This document shows, one piece after another, positions 36,172 to 44,208 of a stretch of 64,000 nucleotides of DNA. Each line of letters starts with the position of its first letter. Within the stretch, counting starts at the first letter, position 1. The notes under the pieces are model-generated. The model made no database searches, was not told the origin of the DNA, and saw nothing but the letters and a program-made list of their open reading frames with translations. This DNA is from Vibrio sp. S9_S30 (GTDB lineage Bacteria > Pseudomonadota > Gammaproteobacteria > Enterobacterales > Vibrionaceae), in contig NZ_JAAUWT010000004.1 in NCBI RefSeq assembly GCF_014694455.1, forward strand, positions 186,001 to 250,000, written 5' to 3'. The position numbers and the translations under genes are program-made.

Positions 36172-36187
36172 AAGCAAACGTTTGCCA
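36172..36187 (-). promoter_or_regulatory. PurR operator upstream of purC
   Basis: AGCAAACGTTTGCCAA contains the central CAAACGTTTG palindrome of the PurR box (consensus ACGCAAACGTTTTCNT). Placed next to the probable -35 region of purC, it predicts repression by PurR with hypoxanthine or guanine. Confidence 0.8.
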
Positions 36188-36269
36188 ATGAAAGGTGTTG
36201 GATGGTTATTTTGGCAGCGTAGATTCAACCAGTCAGGCTTCGTAGCTGACGAGTTCGGCGGACTTTTAA

Positions 36270-36293
36270 AAAAGCTAAGCCCCAAATGGGGCT
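36270..36293 (-). terminator. Probable terminator between sulA and the purC promoter
   Basis: AGCCCC/GGGGCT stem with a 4-base loop; on the minus strand it is followed by TTAGCTTTTTT. It stands about 180 bases after the sulA-like stop and would insulate purC from read-through. Confidence 0.65.
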
Positions 36294-36328
36294 CGCAGTG
36301 GAATGTGCGCAGTATGGATATTTGATTA

Positions 36329-36366
36329 GAAGTGGTCACGTACAAATGAAGTGGTCGCGTACAGAA
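36329..36366. repeat. Tandem repeat, 19-bp unit, two copies
   Basis: GAAGTGGTCACGTACAAAT and GAAGTGGTCGCGTACAGAA stand next to each other (about 16 of 19 identical) in the gap between purC and the sulA-like gene. Confidence 0.75.
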
Positions 36367-36441
36367 AGGGGAAACCTACTTACCTATCAGAATGGGCATA
36401 CGCCACTTGGTCTTTGTTGAGTTTCGTCTTTTCTTAAATCC

Positions 36442-36492
36442 AGTTTACTCATGAACATAGTCTACTCATAAATCTAGTGTACTAGCGAATCT
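36442..36492 (-). repeat. Tandem repeat, 17-bp unit, three copies, at the sulA stop
   Basis: Plus-strand units AGTTTACTCATGAACAT, AGTCTACTCATAAATCT and AGTGTACTAGCGAATCT. The third unit contains the last codons and stop of the sulA-like gene, so the array begins at the gene end and continues into the gap. Confidence 0.8.
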
Positions 36493-36908
36493 TCAATAGA
36501 AAAAAGCTCCGATGCGTCGTGCACAAAGAACAAGGTGCAATTTAATTGAGCTGCTCGTTGTAATAGATGTTTTTGATCGATTGCGGAGATACTTTTACTG
36601 GCAATGACAGCGCTGGCATTGCCAGATTGAAGTGCTTTTAAGACGACTTCTTTTTCGGTCATCTTCCTTGATGGCATCATTTGCAGCAGGTGCTGAGCAT
36701 TAATCTGATAGCGCTTTAATGTCGATGCTTGTGGTTTAGGGCATTCATTCGTTAACAGTACCCATTTTGAACCTCGCGAGAGCTTGGCTAGTTCAGCACA
36801 TCGATCAACGTTAGATCCAGAATGAGCCGGACTTCTGTCAAACGACGTAGCGTTAAAACGGTTAAGTGAAGTGTGTTGATTTCGTTTGGCACGTTGTAAG
36901 TCATACAT
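36474..36908 (-). CDS. sulA: SulA-like SOS cell-division inhibitor
   Basis: This resembles SulA, which binds FtsZ and blocks septation after DNA damage. The 144-aa product (E. coli 169) has the family core around WVLLTNECPKPQ and YQINAQHLLQM. A C-terminal half follows with KALQSGNASAVIAS. The start at 36908 is chosen because AAGGA stands before it and because a LexA box lies just upstream at 36931-36946; a longer frame to 36971 would place the LexA box inside the coding region. It is shorter at the N-terminus than E. coli SulA, and no Lon-degron-like tail is obvious. Confidence 0.78.
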   Translation of the reverse strand: MYDLQRAKRNQHTSLNRFNATSFDRSPAHSGSNVDRCAELAKLSRGSKWVLLTNECPKPQASTLKRYQINAQHLLQMMPSRKMTEKEVVLKALQSGNASAVIASKSISAIDQKHLLQRAAQLNCTLFFVHDASELFSIEDSLVH

Positions 36909-36930
36909 GGGTACTGTTTCCTTATACATA

Positions 36931-36946
36931 CTGTATGAATTAACAG
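36931..36946 (-). promoter_or_regulatory. LexA box upstream of sulA
   Basis: CTGTATGAATTAACAG fits the LexA consensus CTGT-N8-ACAG perfectly. Centred 30 bases before the chosen start, it predicts SOS control. Confidence 0.9.
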
Positions 36947-37172
36947 TAATGTCATTTTGGTTAATTAGCAAGCATGTTTTTGCATTTTTTTTGATTTATT
37001 TTTTAAGGTTTTTTATAAACAATTGATTTTAAAGTAAAATAAAAAATCAAAACCACTGTCTAAATAAACAGGTCAAGTATTGGTTTTAGGATGGGTTGGA
37101 CGATAAGTCGAGGTCTAATCTGAAAATCACGCACGGAACTGGGTATGTTGGAATGGCGGTAGGGAAAAATGA
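36947..37172. other. AT-rich promoter gap upstream of sulA
   Basis: Contains long A/T runs (about 36975-37060) and no gene. It should hold the sulA promoter -35/-10 region next to the LexA box. Confidence 0.4.
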
Positions 37173-37198
37173 AAAAAGCGCCATAAAAAGGCGCTTTC
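37173..37198 (-). terminator. Terminator of the small zinc-ribbon gene
   Basis: AAAGCGCC/GGCGCTTT stem with a 7-base loop, followed on the minus strand by TTTTTTC. Confidence 0.9.
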
Positions 37199-37217
37199 TA
37201 TATCGTTTTGCTTGGAG

Positions 37218-37394
37218 TCATTCTTCGCGTCGGTCTCTTAACTGCTGTTCAGCTAGATTAAATTGACGAACATCAAGCCTCGCCAAGTCATTGCATTTTT
37301 CGCATGAATGATGATACTTGCCGTCGATGTAATTGTGGCGAGTAAGATAGCTTGGCTTTTTGCACCAATCGCAAATTCCTTCAATTTCGAACAC
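37218..37394 (-). CDS. Small zinc-ribbon protein (58 aa)
   Basis: A short protein not long enough for usual gene callers. From a GTG start it reads two CxxC pairs, CDWCKKPS and CEKCND, 23 residues apart, the pattern of a zinc ribbon. A hydrophilic helical tail (ARLDVRQFNLAEQQLRDRR) follows. GAGGGG stands 5 bases before the GTG, and an in-frame TGA lies upstream, which fixes the start. A strong terminator follows, so it is a transcription unit of its own. It resembles small DksA- or Zn-finger-like proteins of vibrios, but I cannot name it. Confidence 0.75.
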   Translation of the reverse strand: MFEIEGICDWCKKPSYLTRHNYIDGKYHHSCEKCNDLARLDVRQFNLAEQQLRDRREE

Positions 37395-37646
37395 ATTTCC
37401 CCCTCTTCAAAACTGCTTGGTCGTTACTCTTCTAGGTGTGTCGACACAGCTGTGAATATTCATCTATTCGATAACATTCCAATGAGTTCATCAGAATTCT
37501 CAAAATACCTAGGCGATATCGCGAGAAGAGACTCAATTTTGGTCTAACACACGCATCTATGGAGCGTTGTGTTCAGTGAGTAAAGACCTTGGGTAAATAT
37601 AGGCAGAGAATTATGACATATCGACGATTTAAATGTTAAATGAAAG

Positions 37647-38681
37647 TTATATTTTATTAACATTTTGTTGCAAAATGAGCTTTAGTGCGGTGTTTAATCG
37701 TCGCATCTCTTCATCACTGCCATTCGTGTCGGGATGATATACACGACAGAGCTTTTTGTAACGGTTTTTGATCACATCTTTTTTAGGCAAACGTTTGGGG
37801 TTAAATCCAAATACCGCGCAAGCGATATGATACTTCTGATTTTTAGCGGCAGACTGGAGTTCTTCCAGCATTCCATTTTGTTTTAGTATTTGTTGATGCG
37901 CTTGATCAAGCTTTCTTCTCAGTATTTTGGATTGCAGTGATTGGTTCGAAACCTTGCTTTCTAATGCCGCATTTTTATGGTTTCTTCGATTCTTTCCGAT
38001 AAGTATCATAGCAACGAGCAATAAGATGAATAGGGCTAAGCCTGCCAAGGCGTACATGATTTCTATCTGGTATTTGGTTAGATACCAATCCAAGTCTTTT
38101 TCAATGGGAGTGGGGGATGAGCCTTGCGCATTTCGGGGTTCAGAAGAGAGCTTGTCTAACTGATCAAGTTGATTAAGTTGCGCTGCTTTCCTATGATTGA
38201 ATTGAGTTTCCAGTACACGGTTATAGGCACTCTCTGCTTGGCTGCTGTTATTTTCTAATGCCACCCTGTACCACACTTCCGCGGTTTCTAAATCCGCAAT
38301 GTTTTTCGAATCACGGTATGAGCGTTCGTAGATGGCACCAAGCTTTAACTGAGCTCGTGCGAGGCCTTGAACCGCAGACTTGGTATACCAATAGACTGCC
38401 TTATCTCGGTTTTCCTCAATGGCTAAACCAGAGTCGTACGCATTGGCGAGTTTGAGCTGAGCCAAAGGGTATCCGTTTTCGGCGGAGCTTCTAAGCCACA
38501 CAATGGCGGATTGAGGGTCTTTAGGCACCCCATTTCCTTGAAAGAATGCTTGAGCTAAAGAGTACTGAGCAACGGGGTCTTGTTTGTTTGCTTTTGACTC
38601 CAATTCCTCAATAGAGGCAGCATTGGCTTTCGGGAGCACGAATGAAAATAAGACAGCAATAATAATTGAGATATGTTTCAT
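37647..38681 (-). CDS. Sel1-repeat, transmembrane, J-domain protein
   Basis: A 344-aa protein with an unusual order of parts. A signal sequence (MKHISIIIAVLFSFVLPKANA) leads to a periplasmic region with about three Sel1 repeats (AQYSLAQAFFQGNGVPKDPQ, AQLKLANAYDSGLAIEENRD, AQLKLGAIYERSY). A transmembrane segment (ALAGLALFILLLVAMILIG) is followed by a coiled coil and a C-terminal J-domain with the HPD motif (RVYHPDTNGSDEEM). It would span the membrane with a periplasmic adaptor and a cytoplasmic DnaK-recruiting domain. The ATG at 38681 is preferred over 38690 because the signal peptide begins there. Confidence 0.85.
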   Translation of the reverse strand: MKHISIIIAVLFSFVLPKANAASIEELESKANKQDPVAQYSLAQAFFQGNGVPKDPQSAIVWLRSSAENGYPLAQLKLANAYDSGLAIEENRDKAVYWYTKSAVQGLARAQLKLGAIYERSYRDSKNIADLETAEVWYRVALENNSSQAESAYNRVLETQFNHRKAAQLNQLDQLDKLSSEPRNAQGSSPTPIEKDLDWYLTKYQIEIMYALAGLALFILLLVAMILIGKNRRNHKNAALESKVSNQSLQSKILRRKLDQAHQQILKQNGMLEELQSAAKNQKYHIACAVFGFNPKRLPKKDVIKNRYKKLCRVYHPDTNGSDEEMRRLNTALKLILQQNVNKI

Positions 38682-38706
38682 ATAGTCCATTCGATAGAGA
38701 TAAAAA

Positions 38707-38723
38707 CAGCCCCAGAGGGGCTG
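38707..38723 (-). terminator. Orphan terminator-like hairpin
   Basis: CAGCCCC/GGGGCTG stem with a 3-base loop, followed on the minus strand by TTTTTATC. It lies upstream of the J-domain gene and just outside the MITE-like element, so no gene obviously needs it. It may end a transcript that starts within or beyond the element. Confidence 0.7.
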
Positions 38724-38727
38724 ATTT

Positions 38728-39009
38728 TATACCCAAGTCGCCTCAATATGCCAGTTTCAGTGAGCCCTGCTTGGTTTTCAGGCGAGGCATTGATTTGAAG
38801 ATCTTGTCGAACTAAATCAAAAATCAATAACAAAGCATGATAGATAAGCAGACACACCCATTGGGAGCCCATATTCTGTTCCATTTCCTTGTCAAAGCAC
38901 TTGGAAAGGGCTCACCCTTATGCTGCGTTACTTCTCTTCAAAGAGAGAGTCTTGAACTGAAACAGCCGATGAGGCTCTGAACTCCGTATACTGAGGTCAC
39001 TTGGGTATA
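38728..39009. mobile_element. MITE-like element with imperfect terminal inverted repeats
   Basis: The ends read TATACCCAAGTCGCCTCA on the left and TGAGGTCACTTGGGTATA on the right, matching at 16 of 18 positions as inverted repeats. Weaker pairing continues inward (TTCAG, GAGCC). The 282-base interior has no convincing frame. I recall similar TATACCCAAGT ends as dispersed repeats in vibrio genomes, but could not check. No target duplication is evident. Confidence 0.75.
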
Positions 39010-39013
39010 GCAT

Positions 39014-39045
39014 TAAGCGCAATTCACCATAAGTGCAATTCACCA
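39014..39045 (+). repeat. Tandem repeat, 16-bp unit, two copies
   Basis: TAAGCGCAATTCACCA and TAAGTGCAATTCACCA (15 of 16 identical) stand just outside the right end of the MITE-like element. Confidence 0.85.
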
Positions 39046-39187
39046 TCAAGTTTAGTTGAACTTCTCGCACTATGCTGAATTACATCAGCAGTATTTGAAT
39101 TTCGACACGTCTATTGCAAGTGCGTCCTTCAGTTGTCGCATTATCGAAAATCGGATCGTGCTTGCTTTGCGCTTTTTTGAGCACAAA

Positions 39188-39209
39188 AAAACGCCCAATT
39201 GGGCGTTTT
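39188..39209 (-). terminator. Terminator of the DUF2786 gene
   Basis: AACGCCC/GGGCGTT stem with loop AATT; on the minus strand seven T residues follow. Confidence 0.93.
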
Positions 39210-39218
39210 GGGGAAAGC

Positions 39219-39902
39219 TTACTTGAGGAGTTTTGCTGTCCGAGCCCCTTCGACGGGGCGATTGACGGACACGCGCCGGCCTTTTTTCAGCCCCACTTCA
39301 TAGTCAGCAGTGATGTTCTTCATCGCTTCCCTTAACTGTTGCTTAAAGGTTTCACGGTCAATGTTTTGGAATTCTTTGTCGATGTAGTTATTGATCTTAT
39401 TGTTGGAATCATCATCCGGTGCAATTTCGGGCAACTTCTCTAGCGCCCCTTCAATCCAACCTGAAAGGAAAGAAGACACTCGTCGTTGAACTTCGATACT
39501 ACTGGTACCAGAACCGGCAAAGCCATTTCGAAATTGACCAGTTTGTTCATTCATTTCTCGATAAATAATATCGAAAGCGAATGCAGCAAAGATGGCTCTG
39601 TCTGCTTCGCCTATAAACTCTAATTTTTTGAGACCTTTGTGGTTGAGTAAAACGGCTTCGACGCCAAATTTGGTGTTTATACCTCTAATGATCCTTAGCA
39701 GAGTAGAAGAAACACTCGCGGGAAGCAGGTGGCTGGACTGTGTTTTTCCCATCTTGATAAATTCGATATCGTCTTTATCAAGCCCGTATTTGAGCATTAA
39801 ACTGTGCGCCATTTTAATCGCATTAGCGGCTTCGTTTACGTTAGCTGAGTTACCTAGCTCCAAACATTTGGCAATTTTCTTTAGGGCTTTCTTTTTGTCC
39901 AT
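39219..39902 (-). CDS. DUF2786 family protein
   Basis: A 227-aa cytoplasmic protein. The N-terminal 40 residues match DUF2786 (KKALKKIAKCLELG, then NEAANAIKMAHSLMLKYGL). The rest is conserved mainly in vibrios and phages as I know it: a middle region with FAFDIIYREMNEQTG and a basic C-terminus (KKGRRVSVNRPVEGARTAKLLK). The start may be ATG 39902 or GTG 39908; neither ribosome site is strong. No function is known, though the family is often found near phage or DNA-metabolism genes. Confidence 0.82.
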   Translation of the reverse strand: MDKKKALKKIAKCLELGNSANVNEAANAIKMAHSLMLKYGLDKDDIEFIKMGKTQSSHLLPASVSSTLLRIIRGINTKFGVEAVLLNHKGLKKLEFIGEADRAIFAAFAFDIIYREMNEQTGQFRNGFAGSGTSSIEVQRRVSSFLSGWIEGALEKLPEIAPDDDSNNKINNYIDKEFQNIDRETFKQQLREAMKNITADYEVGLKKGRRVSVNRPVEGARTAKLLK

Positions 39903-39975
39903 GTCCACAGCAAGTCAATTTGAAAAGTCGACCATTTTACCGTGTTAGAAAGGAGAGGGGAAGGGATGAAGGCAA

Positions 39976-40005
39976 AAACGCCACGAGTGAATTACTGTGG
40001 CGTTT
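39976..40005 (-). terminator. Terminator of the DUF3334 gene
   Basis: AAACGCCAC/GTGGCGTTT, a 9-bp stem; the minus strand continues with TTTTTGCC. Confidence 0.85.
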
Positions 40006-40027
40006 GGAGGTTATGAGTGGATGTGGC

Positions 40028-40708
40028 TTAGATGCCTAATTCATCAAGCAAATCGTTGGCAATGTCATCTGCTGGTGGGATATCTTCTAATTTTGCTGAT
40101 GATTTTGCTCGCTCTTGTTCAAGAATGTCGTCAACACTGGTTTCATCTTCCGCTTCAAACTCTTCAAGCTGGATAAACTCAGTCTTGTCCATCGCCAGCT
40201 CTAAATAGAAAATGTTATTTTTCTCTGTAGAGAAAGAGACACGACGCGCTTGAGGTCTATCTAAATTCGTATCAACGGAAAGCATGACCTGTTTGTTAAT
40301 GGCCAGCATTTTAGGTTGGTTTTGCGTAATGTTGGTTTGTAGCTCTTTACGAATCTTATTTGTAAAGTCACCAACAAGTTGATTCATCAGTTCACCCAGA
40401 ACATCACCAACTTCATCAGACGTATGCAAGATAGCGAGTTCTTCTTCTGGCATACCCATGTTGCGCATGTAATTTTGGTAAAGCTCTAGTGCAGACTGAG
40501 CCGTAAAGTTGATCACTACCAGCCCTGAAAACCCACCATCGAACAGTACAAAACACCCAAAATCAGGTTTTAAGCTCGTCTTATTGATCTTTTGTACCAT
40601 AGCTGAGTATGAGATTTTGGAATCCGTAGCGGACTGGAGCACACCACAAACCGATTGGCACAGCTTTAAAAGAATATCTTCTGTTGTAACTATTTTGCTT
40701 TTTTTCAT
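40028..40708 (-). CDS. DUF3334 protein, CheX-like
   Basis: A 226-aa cytoplasmic protein of the vibrio/shewanella DUF3334 family. Residues about 30-150 look like the CheX/CheC phosphatase fold: a strand with VLFDGGFSGLVVINF, then helix TSDEVGDVLGELMNQLVGDF, where Glu and Asn (E-x-x-N pattern, here ELMNQ) could be catalytic as in CheX. The C-terminus is strongly acidic. The chosen ATG at 40708 replaces a weaker TTG at 40726. A role in chemotaxis or phosphosignalling is inference from fold. Confidence 0.8.
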   Translation of the reverse strand: MKKSKIVTTEDILLKLCQSVCGVLQSATDSKISYSAMVQKINKTSLKPDFGCFVLFDGGFSGLVVINFTAQSALELYQNYMRNMGMPEEELAILHTSDEVGDVLGELMNQLVGDFTNKIRKELQTNITQNQPKMLAINKQVMLSVDTNLDRPQARRVSFSTEKNNIFYLELAMDKTEFIQLEEFEAEDETSVDDILEQERAKSSAKLEDIPPADDIANDLLDELGI

Positions 40709-40928
40709 ATGGATTTCGCTTAACAACGATAGGAGAAAATGTTTGCTTGTATTGAAGTGTGGACGAAAAATTCAAAAAAGTAAGCAAACGATTCAATTTC
40801 ATGCGTACTTTCTGTTTTTATCAAGCTCTGAAATGTTGTAAAGTGACGAAAATCAAAAAATAAATCGCAATGTCTAAACCATTTTTATCCCGGTTGAACG
40901 GATCAGCCATTAGGGAGCAGGAAGCATA

Positions 40929-43900
40929 ATGTTACCAAGATTACAACACCAGTCGGATGTTGAACCTGTCGTTAAACAATACCTCGAAGAACTTCAAAGT
41001 GCAGGTTTTACTGGCGATATTGAGTCTATGTACTCTAGTCGCTTGGCGGTTGCTACCGATAACAGCGTATACCAGCAGCTGCCTCAAGCCGTTATTCACC
41101 CCAAAACAACAGAAGATGTTCAACTGATTGGACGAATAGGTCATCAGTCTGAATATCAACAAGTAACGTTCTCGCCGAGAGGCGCTGGAACGGGGACGAA
41201 TGGGCAATCTTTAACAAAAGGTATTGTTGTCGATCTTTCTCGTCATATGAATAACGTGTTGGAAATTAACGAGAAAGAAGGGTGGGTCCGAGTCCAAACC
41301 GGAATAGTAAAAGATAAGCTGAATGAGGTTGTTCGCCCATACGGTTACTTCTTTTCTCCTGAACTTTCTACCAGTAACCGCGCGACGCTCGGGGGGATGA
41401 TCAACACCGATGCCTCTGGGCAAGGTTCGCTTGTTTATGGCAAAACCTCGGATCACGTCCTATCACTTCAGGCTGTTTTTTCAGACGGTTCAATCATTGA
41501 GAGTGATCTTAGTGATGTTAAACCTGAAGAAGGCACCTTGGCTCATCAAGCGCTGTCCGTTACGGAGCAAGTCTGCCGAGGGAAACGCGCCGAAATCGTC
41601 GATAAATTCCCGCCACTCAACCGATTCTTAACGGGCTATGATTTAAAAAATGCCTTCAATGAAGAAGAGGATGCGTTTGATTTTACCCGCGTGTTATGTG
41701 GAGCAGAAGGTTCGCTTGCCTTTATTACAGAAGCCAAACTGAACCTCACTTTGATTCCCAAAGCCAGAACGCTGGTCAACGTGAAATACAACACATTTGA
41801 TTCTGCGCTGAGAAACGCCCCTTTTATGGTTGAAGCTAATGCGTTATCCGTTGAAACCATCGACTCTCGTGTATTGAATTTAGCGAAGCAGGATATTGTT
41901 TGGCACACCGTGAGCGAGTTACTTACGGACGTTCCTGGCAAAGAAATGCTTGGAATTAATATTGTCGAATTTGCTGGACAAGACGGTGAACTGGTCGATC
42001 AACAAGTCTCTAGCCTGACAAGTAAACTTGACCAAATGCTGGCGAGCGAAGAGGGCGGCGTTATCGGGTATCAAGTGTGCAGTGATCTTGCGAGTATCGG
42101 CCGTATTTACGGAATGCGTAAAAAAGCGGTCGGTCTGCTTGGTGCGACCAAAGGGAAAGCTAAACCGGTCGCATTTGCAGAAGATACCTGCGTACCACCT
42201 GAACATTTAGCGGATTTCATTCAGGAATTTCGTGAGCTCTTGGATGCTAAAAAGTTAAACTACGGAATGTTCGGTCATGTGGACGCTGGTGTTCTTCATG
42301 TTCGTCCTGCCTTGGATCTCTGCGATCCAGAGCAAGAAGCGTTAATGCACCAAATTTCCGACGATGTGGTTAAGCTTGTCTCCAAATACGGCGGACTGAT
42401 GTGGGGAGAACATGGTAAAGGGTATCGTTCCGAGTACGGTCCTGAGTTTTTTGGTGAATCGCTGTTTTTAGAGCTTCGCCGAGTCAAAGCGGCGTTTGAT
42501 CCATTCAACAAAATGAATCCGGGTAAGATTTGCACCCCGCTAGGCAGCGATGCCGAATTGGTCAAGGTGACCGATGCCAAACGCGGAATGTATGACCGAC
42601 AAATCCCTGTGGAAGTGCGTGACAGCTTTAAGCAGGCAATGGAGTGCAATGGCAACGGATTGTGCTTCAACTACGATACCAGCTCTCCAATGTGTCCTTC
42701 GATGAAAGTGACCGCTGATCGTCGCCACTCTCCTAAAGGCCGTGCGGGTATGGTTCGCGAATGGTTAAGGCAGTTGACTGAACACGGGATTGATATTCTG
42801 GATTTAGAGCAACAAACCTTGAAAGGCAGTGCCACCGTTAAAACGCTTTTGAACCGAGTGAGAAACACGATTAATAAACGTCATGAGTATGACTTTTCAC
42901 ACGAAGTTTACGAAGCAATGAATGGGTGTTTGGCCTGTAAGGCGTGTGCTAGCCAATGTCCGATAAAGGTGGATGTCCCCAGCTTTCGCTCTCGTTTTCT
43001 GAATATCTACTACTCTCGCTATCAGCGTCCGGCTAAAGATTATTTAGTCGCTAACATTGAAACCATGCTGCCGCTGATGGCAAAAATGCCAAAAACAGTG
43101 AATTTCGTACTGAATCAAAAATGGGTTCAGTCCTTGACGGTGAAAACCGTCGGATACGTTGATGCACCACTCATGAGTGTGCCGACACTCATTCAGCGGT
43201 TAACGCCTTACGAAAGCACGAAATTTGATCTTAAGTTTCTGAACGGATTGTCAGCCGTCGAGAAGAAAGATTATGTACTCATTGTGCAGGATCCTTTCAC
43301 CAGTTTCTACGATGCAGAAGTGGTTGAAGACTTTATTCTGCTTGCTAGAAAGTTGGGTAAAAAGCCAGTTTTATTGCCATTTAAACCCAATGGTAAGGCA
43401 CAACATATAAAAGGCTTTCTTGCTCAATTTGCCGCTTCAGCTAAGAATACCGCGGATTTTCTTTCCCTTGTCGCGGATACTGGCATTCCAATGGTGGGGG
43501 TTGATCCGGCGTTGGTGCTTTGTTACCGCGATGAATATCAAGAAGTGCTGAATGAAAAGAGAGGCGACTTTGATGTGCTGACGGTTCACGAATGGCTATT
43601 GCCAAGATTGAATGAACTGAACCTCTCTCATAGCAATGAAGATAAGCCTTGGTACTTGTTTGCGCACTGTACCGAGAAAACCAAAATGCCGAATGCCGAA
43701 AAGGAGTGGGGGGCGATATTCTCTCATTTCGGTGCCAAACTGAATACGGTTCCAGTAGGGTGCTGTGGAATGGCGGGTACATTTGGGCATGAGGTGGATA
43801 AGCTGAATATGTCCAAAGACATTTATGGTCTGAGTTGGGAACCTAAATTGGATGCGCTTGATAAGAGCCGCTGCCTTGTTACTGGCTACTCCTGTCGGAG

Positions 43901-43967
43901 CCAAGTAAAGCGATTTGCTAACGAGAAACTGCAACACCCGTTACAAGCTCTACTGACTTTAGTTTAG
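40929..43967 (+). CDS. ydiJ: FAD/iron-sulfur D-2-hydroxy acid dehydrogenase, YdiJ
   Basis: A large flavin and 4Fe-4S oxidoreductase of 1012 aa (E. coli YdiJ 1018), which oxidises D-2-hydroxyglutarate and similar acids and passes electrons on. The FAD-binding domain has FSPRGAGTGTNGQ near residue 80. The C-terminal cap of the FAD part includes GHVDAGVLHVRPALD. Cys ligands in MECNGNGLCFNYDTSSPMCPS and in CLACKACASQCPI form the iron-sulfur sites. A C-terminal CCG-type motif (VGCCGMAGTFGHE) is present. Ribosome site GGAGC and AGGAAG precede the ATG. It is monocistronic. Confidence 0.94.
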   Translation: MLPRLQHQSDVEPVVKQYLEELQSAGFTGDIESMYSSRLAVATDNSVYQQLPQAVIHPKTTEDVQLIGRIGHQSEYQQVTFSPRGAGTGTNGQSLTKGIVVDLSRHMNNVLEINEKEGWVRVQTGIVKDKLNEVVRPYGYFFSPELSTSNRATLGGMINTDASGQGSLVYGKTSDHVLSLQAVFSDGSIIESDLSDVKPEEGTLAHQALSVTEQVCRGKRAEIVDKFPPLNRFLTGYDLKNAFNEEEDAFDFTRVLCGAEGSLAFITEAKLNLTLIPKARTLVNVKYNTFDSALRNAPFMVEANALSVETIDSRVLNLAKQDIVWHTVSELLTDVPGKEMLGINIVEFAGQDGELVDQQVSSLTSKLDQMLASEEGGVIGYQVCSDLASIGRIYGMRKKAVGLLGATKGKAKPVAFAEDTCVPPEHLADFIQEFRELLDAKKLNYGMFGHVDAGVLHVRPALDLCDPEQEALMHQISDDVVKLVSKYGGLMWGEHGKGYRSEYGPEFFGESLFLELRRVKAAFDPFNKMNPGKICTPLGSDAELVKVTDAKRGMYDRQIPVEVRDSFKQAMECNGNGLCFNYDTSSPMCPSMKVTADRRHSPKGRAGMVREWLRQLTEHGIDILDLEQQTLKGSATVKTLLNRVRNTINKRHEYDFSHEVYEAMNGCLACKACASQCPIKVDVPSFRSRFLNIYYSRYQRPAKDYLVANIETMLPLMAKMPKTVNFVLNQKWVQSLTVKTVGYVDAPLMSVPTLIQRLTPYESTKFDLKFLNGLSAVEKKDYVLIVQDPFTSFYDAEVVEDFILLARKLGKKPVLLPFKPNGKAQHIKGFLAQFAASAKNTADFLSLVADTGIPMVGVDPALVLCYRDEYQEVLNEKRGDFDVLTVHEWLLPRLNELNLSHSNEDKPWYLFAHCTEKTKMPNAEKEWGAIFSHFGAKLNTVPVGCCGMAGTFGHEVDKLNMSKDIYGLSWEPKLDALDKSRCLVTGYSCRSQVKRFANEKLQHPLQALLTLV

Positions 43968-44046
43968 CGATGACTCCCCCAGATTCGCCGCCTTGTATTC
44001 TGGTTCATTCTAAGGAAAAGAGCGCTGTGGGATCGTCATTAATTTA

Positions 44047-44076
44047 AAAAAAGCGAAGCTCAGGCTTCGCTTTTTT
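44047..44076. terminator. Terminator of ydiJ
   Basis: AAAAAAGCGAAGC/GCTTCGCTTTTTT with loop TCAG; strong in the plus direction. Confidence 0.95.
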
Positions 44077-44208
44077 GATTCAGGTTTCTTATCTTTTTTG
44101 CTACCGATCTCAATAATCTAAATAAATAATCACTACAAAATTTGTGGTTTCACTGCATGGAGTTCACTATTTGCGTTCATTTTTCTTATCTGGACAAAGG
44201 TCATTGCA

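Noticed and set aside
36931..36971. Longer N-terminus for the SulA-like protein
   Set aside because: The extension would contain the LexA box; the ATG at 36908 has the better ribosome site.
37437..37448. TGTGTCGACACA palindrome as an operator
   Set aside because: A perfect 12-base palindrome between the zinc-ribbon and J-domain genes, but it stands alone and matches no operator I know.
38678..38884. 68-codon minus-strand frame across the MITE-like end
   Set aside because: It runs through the terminal repeat and the terminator hairpin and has no ribosome site.
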